Assembly (NCBI GenBank): GCA_000733415.1
Contig: KL662191.1
Location: 1,523,028 to 1,587,027, forward strand
DNA: 64,000 bases
Direction: 5' to 3'
Source of the DNA: [Leptolyngbya] sp. JSC-1
GTDB taxonomy: Bacteria; Cyanobacteriota; Cyanobacteriia; Elainellales; Elainellaceae
The number at the start of each line of letters is the position of its first letter. Positions within the stretch are counted from its first letter, which is position 1. Below the pieces are notes generated by a model. That model saw only the letters and a list, made by a program, of their open reading frames with translations, was not told the origin of the DNA and searched no databases. Below are positions 54,474 to 61,134 of the stretch, in pieces. The position numbers and the translations under genes are program-made.

Positions 54474-54629
54474 CTAGGGTAATGACGGCGATGTTAAGCC
54501 TTGAAGCAACTGCGCATAGTGGTCGAGATAAAATTCCTGAGACTTGGCGATTGCGCGCACCGATTCTCGATTAGCAACGGTTCCCCACCATTGTTTTAGA
54601 CGGTTGAGTCCGGCTGGGAATTGTTTCAT
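54474..54629 (-). pseudogene. Possible glutathione S-transferase C-terminal fragment
   Basis: 51 residues from ATG 54629, just after the preceding gene's stop. MKQFPAGLNRLKQWWGTVAN then RESVRAIAKSQEFYLDHY resembles the last helices of a glutathione S-transferase, where a phrase such as FP-x-LxRWW-x-T-V is common. Far too short to be functional. The match is from memory and weak. Confidence 0.3.
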
Positions 54630-54633
54630 TAGC

Positions 54634-55167
54634 TTAAAAGTTAGTGACGGTTGCGGTCCTCGCGATTGCAATCCAGCTGAACATCACATTCGGTGCTGGT
54701 ATACCGTCGTGCTTCCAACTCCTAGCCCTGATTGTGATATCCATTGCTTGCGGCAGAAATGCCTGCCCTTGCGGAGGCTGAAGTACTCTTGCATCAATGG
54801 TACAGGTCACAAAGACTGGCTCTTCGGATTCTGGGGTCGCGATGAAATTTGGAACGCTTCCGATGTAGTTGGAGTAGATGATACCATCAACGACAGCAGG
54901 AATGCAATCTAAGAATTTATTCAGGTGAATATCGACTATTCCGTTAGATCCGGTCATGTGGCTGCCTGAGAACGACCAAATGCGCACCCCATCGCAGTGG
55001 GATGTGACTTGCGGTGGTGGCGGTGGAATGGGCGAAATCAATGGGTATACTGTTTCGATTCGCACATCAGCCGAACTACTATTTAAAGAGACAAGGGATT
55101 CCTCACGCAAAACCACGTTACGAATTCCCGGCGTGGCAGGAATTTTCAGTTCGATTGTGTCGCTCAT
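54634..55167 (-). CDS. Protein of unknown function, beta-rich
   Basis: 177 residues, with AAGGAG seven bases before the ATG at 55167. The sequence alternates hydrophobic residues (GIRNVVLREESLVSLN, VRIETVYPLISPIPPPPP) and has a PPPPP stretch, then GVRIWSFSGSHMTGSNGIVD and PVFVTCTIDARVLQPPQGQA. It looks like a soluble beta-sandwich; no signal peptide, no family I recognise. Surrounded by decayed genes, so it may be a passenger of a horizontally acquired segment. Confidence 0.55.
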   Translation of the reverse strand: MSDTIELKIPATPGIRNVVLREESLVSLNSSSADVRIETVYPLISPIPPPPPQVTSHCDGVRIWSFSGSHMTGSNGIVDIHLNKFLDCIPAVVDGIIYSNYIGSVPNFIATPESEEPVFVTCTIDARVLQPPQGQAFLPQAMDITIRARSWKHDGIPAPNVMFSWIAIARTATVTNF

Positions 55168-55226
55168 TTGTAATCTCCTTCATAGGCAATGTGGTTTCTG
55201 GGTCAAAGATTTTGTCGTTATATTCT

Positions 55227-55259
55227 GCTGGTACATTGCTGGTACATTGCTGGTACATT
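55227..55259. repeat. Tandem repeat, 11-base unit x3
   Basis: GCTGGTACATT three times exactly, followed by the start of a fourth (GCTGGTTGTTG). Confidence 0.92.
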
Positions 55260-55562
55260 GCTGGTTGTTGCTCGAAAATGGTGATCACTGCTCAGTGGCA
55301 CTATCTTCTAGTAGAGTCAGCGTTCACTGTACATTTCCTCTTCATGAAATTGCTGACCGTTGACACAATGCTAGGTGTCCCCCGTGTGAAAGAGCGTGTG
55401 AAGCCATCAGGTGCTGACTTGCAATACTTCAATTTGACGTTTGACGTGGACGCTCTTGATCACACCAATGAAACCATCGTTGTACTTCTTTGTTTAAATG
55501 AACATTGCCGGAACTGAAGTTAAAGCTAGATGACCTCCTACCCAGATGAGCTGATCACAACC

Positions 55563-55898
55563 TCAGCGATCAACCGAACCCATAATGATGTCAATGCTGC
55601 CCAAAATCACGACAATATCCGCCACTTTGACATCCTTGAGCAACTGCGGCAATACTTGCAAATTGTTAAAATCAGCCGAGCGAATTTTCCAACGCCAGGG
55701 AAAGGAATTGTCATCGCCCACAAGATAAATGCCGAGTTCGCCTTTGCCGCTCTCTAGTCGGACATAATGCTCTCCTTTAGGAATTTTGAACGTAGGAGCA
55801 ATTTTCTTGCCAATAAACTGATAATCAAACTGGTTCCATTCCGACTTGGGACCGGCGATCATGCGCTGCGCTTCTAAGTTTTCATAGGAGCCACCGGG
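55563..55898 (-). pseudogene. ndhH: ndhH 3' fragment (NAD(P)H dehydrogenase subunit H)
   Basis: Reading from 55898 the frame gives PGGSYENLEAQRMIAGPKSE, then EHYVRLESGKGELGIYLVGD and ADIVVILGSIDIIMGSVDR with its natural stop, i.e. about the last 110 of some 394 residues of NdhH (49-kDa subunit homologue of NDH-1). The upstream 70% is absent. Several normally invariant positions have changed (e.g. a D-N for D-S), as expected for a relic. It is joined directly to a truncated AraC gene; an intact ndhH must lie elsewhere. Confidence 0.85.
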
Positions 55899-56531
55899 TC
55901 TCCAGATGCGCCTGAATATAGTCGGTTACTCGTTTGAGCTTGGCTTTGGCAAGACCGCCAGCGTAGGTGGGCAGCATCGGCTGCTGGGCAGAATAGTGCT
56001 CTAATAAATGCACCATCAAGGCAGTGGTCAGGGTTTCCGCATACAGACGGCTCGTTTCTTGAGGTTTTTCTAAGGATCGTTTCAGCGCTAGCCCAATTTG
56101 GTGCGTCAAGGGGTCGGGGGTGGCAAAGTGGGGAACCAGTTCAATGCCATCACGCTTCAGGGTTTCATAAACCGTGCGGCTAAAGCTGGTCGGCTCTAAG
56201 CCAATCACAATTGCGCCGCCTGCAGTATCCCAACCGCTACGATGCAAAGTGTTAGCCGGAACAATCACCATATCGCCCTGAATTACCTGCTCGCAGCGTC
56301 GAGTTTCCGCAATCCAGCGCTCTGTCTGGGCAGGGGTAGGTAGTCAATGAAAATGGCAATTCCATGCTGTTTAGCTAAGATTTCCGGCGTTTGTTCCGGC
56401 CAGAAATAATCGTAGGCGATGTAGAGCTGATCCCAATTGGCGGCCACACTGCTGAGGCGAGGCAATTGCGCAAAAACTTTCTGGTATCCGGCTTCCTTTT
56501 CGCGGCCAAAGTCAACAACAACCGAGGACAT
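55899..56531 (-). pseudogene. AraC-family regulator, frameshifted and lacking its DNA-binding domain
   Basis: The gene starts at ATG 56531 (MSSVVVDFGREKEAGYQKVF); near 56330-56345 the frame must shift by one base to continue as ERWIAETRRCEQVIQGDMVI and PANTLHRSGWDTAGGAIVIG. It then runs to LKRVTDYIQAHLE, the point where AraC proteins enter the two helix-turn-helix units, and stops matching at the junction with the ndhH fragment (55896-55903). Both the frameshift and the 3' truncation abolish function. Confidence 0.8.
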
Positions 56532-56568
56532 AGCCTAATTCCCACTTTCTTGCCTGATTAGCCTTAGC

Positions 56569-58227
56569 CTAATCGGTAAATTCGCGTCCGCCATTGCTTT
56601 CAGTCTGCAAATCCCCCAGCAGCGCTTCTAGCGCCATGGCCTGAGCAGCGGGCATCTGTCCGTAAGAAAAGGCGTAGGGTATTGCGGCCAATTCAGCATC
56701 AAACCGGGTCAGCATGTGGTCCATCACATAGGGACTGCCGTAGATTACAAGTGCCTGAAGCTGGTCGGTATGCAGCAAAGATTGTAGCCAATCTTCAGCA
56801 AGCTGGATCAAGCTGGCGCTGCTGCGAAAGGGATTGCCGCGAATAAAAAGCTGGAGCAGAGTAGGAGCAGGTTCATTAGGGAGTGAATCTGGATGGGCTG
56901 GCGTGTAAGTGTCTACCACCTGCAAGTGATAGCCGAGCTGGGATGGAATGGTAATCGCAGGAGCCTGACGGTTCAAGCAGGTGCAGTTGAGCGCATCATC
57001 CACGAGAATCAGGTTTCGGGCTGGAGCGGAGATCTCTAAGCGGGAAGGATGAGGACGATGTAGGCGCAGGGAATCCCGCAGAATTGCTTCTACCGTGGCG
57101 ATGGTTTGGGGTTGGGCTAGCTGCTCCAGCTGGATTGGCGGCGGCGGAAGCTGTTCCCAAGCGTGGCTGGAGTCTCCGTCCGATAAGGGCTGCACTTTCT
57201 GCTTGGCCTGCCAGATGCGTTCTAGCGATGCTTGAATTTGAGTAATTGGGATTTGTCCGCTTTCTACCGCCGCACAGATCGCCTCGATCGCCCCTTCTGG
57301 GTCAGCCGGCATCATTAGTACATCGGCTCCAGCGGCCACAGCCCGTACCGCGGCTTCGTTGGCTCCATATTGGCGGGTAATCGCACCCATCACCAGCGCA
57401 TCGGTGACAATCAGGCCCGCAAAGCCAAGTTGGTGCCGCAGTAGATGCGTCAAAATTGGGCGAGACAGAGTAGCCGGAGCTTCTGGATCCCAGATCGGAA
57501 GCTGCAAATGGGCCGTCATCACCGCATCGACGCCAGCCGCAATTGCAGAGCGAAAGGGAGGGATCTCAACGGTTTCTAAGCGGGTTTTGTCATGGTTAAT
57601 CAACGGCAGTTCCAGGTGGGAATCGACAGCCGTATCGCCATGACCGGGAAAGTGTTTGGCCGCCGTCAGCACCGGATACTGCTGAGCACCGCGAATAAAG
57701 GCTGCCGTGAGCTGACTGACCATTTCCGGCGTTTCGCCCCAGGCTCGCACGTTAATCACCGGATTGGCCGGATTGTTGTTGACATCCACGACCGGCACCA
57801 GCACCCAGTTGATCCCAATCGCCAAAGCTTCTTGAGCAGTCGCGGCTCCCATCTGGCTGGCGTAGGTTAGAGCACGGTCCAAATCCTGTGCAGCAATCGC
57901 GCCAATCGCCATTGGGGGTGGAAACCAGACTGCGCCCGCAAACCGTTGCCCGACACCCTCCTCCACATCGGCAGCTATCAGTAAGGGAAGCTTGGCCCAA
58001 CTCTGAAGCTGCTGTGTGCGTAAGCCCACCTCTGCCGCACTGCCGCCCAGTAAGATCACACCGCCCACGCCCAGATCATGCAGCCAACCCTTCAGCCGAG
58101 CTGCGGGAGGTTCCCAGAGCGGATATTGGATTTGGTGATCAAACAAATGCCCAGAGGCGCGGACAATCACCATCTGGGCAACTTGCTGAGCTAGCGAAAG
58201 CGACTGCCAGTCCGGAAGTAGGGTCAT
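56569..58227 (-). CDS. Glycoside hydrolase family 3 protein (beta-N-acetylhexosaminidase-like)
   Basis: 552 residues. Catalytic GH3 domain, about 1-340: LLIAADVEEGVGQRFAGAVW, the signature AAKHFPGHGDTAVDSHLELP with the His/Asp acid-base dyad of NagZ-type enzymes, and the nucleophile Asp in LIVTDALVMGAITRQYG. A C-terminal domain of about 200 residues is longer than NagZ and like cyanobacterial relatives. Likely hydrolyses muropeptide or chitobiose-type GlcNAc (inference). ATG overlaps the rbfA stop by four bases, so the two are translationally coupled. Confidence 0.92.
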   Translation of the reverse strand: MTLLPDWQSLSLAQQVAQMVIVRASGHLFDHQIQYPLWEPPAARLKGWLHDLGVGGVILLGGSAAEVGLRTQQLQSWAKLPLLIAADVEEGVGQRFAGAVWFPPPMAIGAIAAQDLDRALTYASQMGAATAQEALAIGINWVLVPVVDVNNNPANPVINVRAWGETPEMVSQLTAAFIRGAQQYPVLTAAKHFPGHGDTAVDSHLELPLINHDKTRLETVEIPPFRSAIAAGVDAVMTAHLQLPIWDPEAPATLSRPILTHLLRHQLGFAGLIVTDALVMGAITRQYGANEAAVRAVAAGADVLMMPADPEGAIEAICAAVESGQIPITQIQASLERIWQAKQKVQPLSDGDSSHAWEQLPPPPIQLEQLAQPQTIATVEAILRDSLRLHRPHPSRLEISAPARNLILVDDALNCTCLNRQAPAITIPSQLGYHLQVVDTYTPAHPDSLPNEPAPTLLQLFIRGNPFRSSASLIQLAEDWLQSLLHTDQLQALVIYGSPYVMDHMLTRFDAELAAIPYAFSYGQMPAAQAMALEALLGDLQTESNGGREFTD

Positions 58228-58637
58228 GGTTCATCCGTCGGGCTACTTTGTTCGCTGATTTCGCCTGTTTCATCATCCGGCTTACGTTCCTGACTGAGGC
58301 GGTTGATCAGCGACAGTACCTTAGTGCCCCGTTCAATCGAGCGGTCTTCCAGAAACACAATTTCGGGCGTGCGGCGTAAGCGAATCCGATGACCCAGTTC
58401 GCTGCGGACATAGCCGGTTGCCGACTTCAAACCCGCCATCGTTTCGGCTCTCGCTTCTTCGCTGCCGTAGATACTGACAAAAATTTTGGCGTGCTGCAAA
58501 TCTCCGGAAACATCCACATCGGTGACGCTGACCATGCCCATGCCGACGCGATCATCCTTAATCCCGGAGAAGAGGAGCTGGCTAACTTCCCGCTTAATTA
58601 ATTCGGCCACGCGAGCCACGCGACGATCTGTAGCCAT
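58224..58637 (-). CDS. rbfA: Ribosome-binding factor A RbfA
   Basis: 137 residues from the ATG at 58637, with GAAGGAGAG upstream; the frame is open 22 codons more but the KH-like fold begins MATDRRVARVAELIKREVSQ. Conserved GMVSVTDVDVSGDLQHAKIF and LGHRIRLRRTPEIVFLEDRS. Known role: 30S maturation near 16S helix 1, cold adaptation. The acidic tail (DDETGEISEQSSPTDEP) is typical of cyanobacteria. Follows a DUF751 gene and overlaps the GH3 gene, an arrangement common in cyanobacteria. Confidence 0.96.
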   Translation of the reverse strand: MATDRRVARVAELIKREVSQLLFSGIKDDRVGMGMVSVTDVDVSGDLQHAKIFVSIYGSEEARAETMAGLKSATGYVRSELGHRIRLRRTPEIVFLEDRSIERGTKVLSLINRLSQERKPDDETGEISEQSSPTDEP

Positions 58638-58736
58638 ACGACTCTCCTTCTGATTGAACAAATGCGTGCTGTCAGCCCTGATCTGGGACAATAAGTTACC
58701 CAAAATCTGGGGACATATTGGTATTAGTACAATTGC

Positions 58737-58940
58737 TTAGACTGCATCCAACCCCAGCATGGCGCGTAGGGTAAAGCCAATAAAGAATAGAAATGCCACT
58801 AGAGCAGCCACGGTAACAATAGCAGTTGAGGGCCGTCTAAACAGAGGCAAAAGGGGACTCAGAGCAGTGAGAAAAACCCCTAGCGAAAAGGAAATTAAAT
58901 AGCGCGGATAGCGCGAAACGTTATTAAAAAACTCTTCCAT
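58737..58940 (-). CDS. DUF751 (Ycf33) small membrane protein
   Basis: 67 residues: EEFFNNVSRYPRYLISFSLG, LTALSPLLPLFRRPSTAIVT and VAALVAFLFFIGFTLRAMLG, two membrane helices around a Pro/Arg loop. Matches the Ycf33/DUF751 family also encoded in some chloroplasts. Function unknown. 99 bases before rbfA on the same strand. Confidence 0.9.
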   Translation of the reverse strand: MEEFFNNVSRYPRYLISFSLGVFLTALSPLLPLFRRPSTAIVTVAALVAFLFFIGFTLRAMLGLDAV

Positions 58941-58995
58941 TGGTATCTGATCTTTAGCAGTAAATAGGCTCTGGGTGGATTAGAAATGGTTGGGC

Positions 58996-59070
58996 TGGGC
59001 TTGGTTTTGACTGGGTTTGGTTTTGACTGGGCTTGATTTTGAGCTGGTCTCGTCTTTGGCTGGTCTCGTT
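58996..59070. repeat. Degenerate tandem repeat, about 16-base unit x4-5
   Basis: Variants of GGGCTTGGTTTTGACT (58997, 59013, 59029) grading into GGTCTCGTCTTTGGCT copies up to 59070. Confidence 0.7.
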
Positions 59071-59130
59071 TTATTGTAAAGGACAACATTCCAATCGGCA
59101 GTGAGTTTTGGTGTGATCTTTGGCCTCCGA

Positions 59131-60102
59131 TTAGACCCGTCGTTCGGCAGAGCTGCTTTGGGGTTCGGAGCCATTCCAGGACGGCATCGGTCGGTTGCGA
59201 CGGCTGCCAAACAGATAGGCATACACATAGGTCAACTCGCAGCCAAATAGAAAAATCTGACAGGTGAGAAAAATCCATAGCAGCAGGATCATGACGCTAC
59301 CAATCACGCCATAGGACAGAAACCGGCTGCCGATCGTGATCACGCTATTGCTGACCAACTGCTGCAACCCAACCAGCAACAAAGCGGTCAGCAGCGCCCC
59401 CAGCCAAACATCCCCCCAGCTCACATAAACCATTGGCAAAATCTTAAACAAAATGCAGGCCGCCAGCGCCAGAATCAACAGCGACGAGCTAGTTTGAAGC
59501 CCACGAGTCAACTGCAGCTCATCGATCTGAAGAAAAGCGAAGGTTTCTCGAAAAGTAGTGACCAATCCCAGGATCGTCTTGATGGCAATTTGGACCAGCA
59601 GTGAGGTCAGCAGTAGTAACGCCGTTCCTAGCACCAGCAGAAACGAAAACAGCTTGTTCATCACAAAAAACAGCACCATTCGATGCACCGAACCCGTTTC
59701 CGAAGCCCGACTGGGTGACTGCCAAATCCGGTTGACCGAATTTCTGAGGATGCCAAATACCGCACTGGCTGACCACAGCAGAAACCCAAAGCCAACAATG
59801 CCCGCTCCGACGCTGTTTTGATTCAGAGCAATCACGGTGCCTTTGATCAAATCATGCACTTCCGGTGGCAGAAATCGCTCCACATTCGTTTGAATCACAT
59901 CAAAGGCTTCGGTGTTGGGGCCAATTAAAGCACCGATCACGCTGACAATCAGCAGCAGCAGCGGAAACAGAGAAAAGAGCGCAAAATAGGACAACGAAGC
60001 CGCCATTCCGGGGCAGTTGTCCCGATCCCACTTCATTCCGGCCTGAATCAGGAGCTGAGCGGGTTTTGAAGGCAAAATTTTGGTGCGGAGAAATTGAAGC
60101 AT
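59131..60102 (-). CDS. YihY/BrkB-family inner-membrane protein
   Basis: 323 residues, six membrane helices. MAASLSYFALFSLFPLLLLI is the family signature; PPEVHDLIKGTVIALNQNSV and WRDVWLGA-like VSWGDVWLGALLTALLLV follow, with LLWIFLTCQIFLFGCELTYV near the end. Once called ribonuclease BN, now regarded as a membrane protein of unclear, possibly transport-related function. C-terminus is hydrophilic. Confidence 0.92.
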   Translation of the reverse strand: MLQFLRTKILPSKPAQLLIQAGMKWDRDNCPGMAASLSYFALFSLFPLLLLIVSVIGALIGPNTEAFDVIQTNVERFLPPEVHDLIKGTVIALNQNSVGAGIVGFGFLLWSASAVFGILRNSVNRIWQSPSRASETGSVHRMVLFFVMNKLFSFLLVLGTALLLLTSLLVQIAIKTILGLVTTFRETFAFLQIDELQLTRGLQTSSSLLILALAACILFKILPMVYVSWGDVWLGALLTALLLVGLQQLVSNSVITIGSRFLSYGVIGSVMILLLWIFLTCQIFLFGCELTYVYAYLFGSRRNRPMPSWNGSEPQSSSAERRV

Positions 60103-60137
60103 AGAAGCTGGATTTGGATATTGCCAATTATCGCTGA

Positions 60138-60197
60138 CTGACAGGTTACTGGCTGACAGGTTACTGACAGACAGGTTACTGGCTGACAGGTTACTGA
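60138..60197. repeat. Tandem repeat, 15-base unit x4
   Basis: CTGACAGGTTACTGG/CTGACAGGTTACTGA alternating over four copies (60138, 60153, 60168, 60183), so the higher-order period is 30 bases. Confidence 0.92.
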
Positions 60198-60484
60198 CAG
60201 CCGCTGACTACAAACCATCGCTCTGATTATTACAAGCCATCACTCGCTATTTCTAGTGTTTCTTTCGCCACCTATACAAGCTGATTTAGAGTCTGTGAAT
60301 TTTTCTGTGTTCGTTTGTGGCATCGCCTACCCGTTGCTGAAGCACGGGCTAATTCAGCAAGTACGCTAAAGCGTACTAAAACTCTTGTCGAGAACTCTTG
60401 TTGAGTCTGTGACCCTGCAGGGAGGCAGAGCCTAGAGCAAACTTCCCCGACTGGCTCGCTGTTGACGTGTGGGTGGGCAGTGAC

Positions 60485-60525
60485 GCAGCCAGACTATCGG
60501 ATTGACACAAACTTTTGTATAGACT
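60485..60525. repeat. Terminal-repeat-like sequence, copy 3 (inverted)
   Basis: The reverse complement begins AGTCTATACAAAAGTTTGTG and continues TCAATCCGATAGTCTGG, aligning over 41 bases to 13274-13314 with about eight differences. Confidence 0.55.
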
Positions 60526-60546
60526 CCTGATTTAACCCCTGCCCGC

Positions 60547-60596
60547 CTCCTGCCTCCTACCTCCTGCCTCCTACCTCCTGCCTCCTACCTCCTACC
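60547..60596. repeat. Heptamer array (CTCCTGC/CTCCTAC) x7
   Basis: Alternating CTCCTGC and CTCCTAC, a 14-base period made of two heptamers, overlapping the stop codon of the DUF3124 gene (60592). Confidence 0.9.
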
Positions 60597-61134
60597 GACT
60601 CTTAATCACCCGCCCCGGACTCACAAACGACAATCCTTGATTGCCAAGCGTATTGATCATCACCGCCTCGACCACGGGAGCAGAAACGGTTGTTTGCGCC
60701 ACCCACTCGACCACAAACGATGCTCCCACCCCGCCGCTTCTGTCGGCTTGAGCGACCACAAATTCAGTGGCGGCAAGCGGGTTTAGTTCTACCGGCTGCT
60801 CCAGATAGTTGCGCACCAGTGTACCGTTACCAGCAAAATAATCGACCGAGCGAATAATGATGGGATGGGTTTGGTCGGTATTGCGCACACTCAGGGTGGT
60901 GGTTAGATCCCAGGTGCGGTTTTGCTCGCCTGTATAGATGTAGGCATAGACCGGCACATACAGGGTTTGACCAGCAACAATTTTGACGCTGTCGTCTAGG
61001 GTGACCACCTTCAGGTCTGCTGCAGCGGGTGGGGGTGGCCCCGAAGCAGCAGTACAGGCCGTCAGGCAGGCAACAATAAGCACAAACCAAAACCGGAGAA
61101 TGAACGGCATAGGGGGCTGGCGATTAAAGCGCAT
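60592..61134 (-). CDS. DUF3124 lipoprotein
   Basis: 180 residues. N-terminal lipoprotein signal (MPFILRFWFVLIVACLTAC, lipobox LTAC); the first eight residues of the frame, before MPF, may or may not be translated. Mature part has GQTLYVPVYAYIYTGEQNRT, LTTTLSVRNTDQTHPIIIRS and the C-terminal VEAVMINTLGNQGLSFVSPG, the DUF3124 pattern. Its ATG shares an A with the upstream TAA (TAATG), so it is coupled to the C45 fusion gene. Function unknown. Confidence 0.85.
   Translation of the reverse strand: MRFNRQPPMPFILRFWFVLIVACLTACTAASGPPPPAAADLKVVTLDDSVKIVAGQTLYVPVYAYIYTGEQNRTWDLTTTLSVRNTDQTHPIIIRSVDYFAGNGTLVRNYLEQPVELNPLAATEFVVAQADRSGGVGASFVVEWVAQTTVSAPVVEAVMINTLGNQGLSFVSPGRVIKSR

Noticed and set aside
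55014..55517. 167-codon plus-strand frame
   Set aside because: Crosses the 11-base tandem repeat and lies antisense to the start of the better supported 177-residue gene.
60138..60197. CRISPR-like array
   Set aside because: Units are 15 bases and directly abutting with no spacers; the same holds for every other repeat array here.
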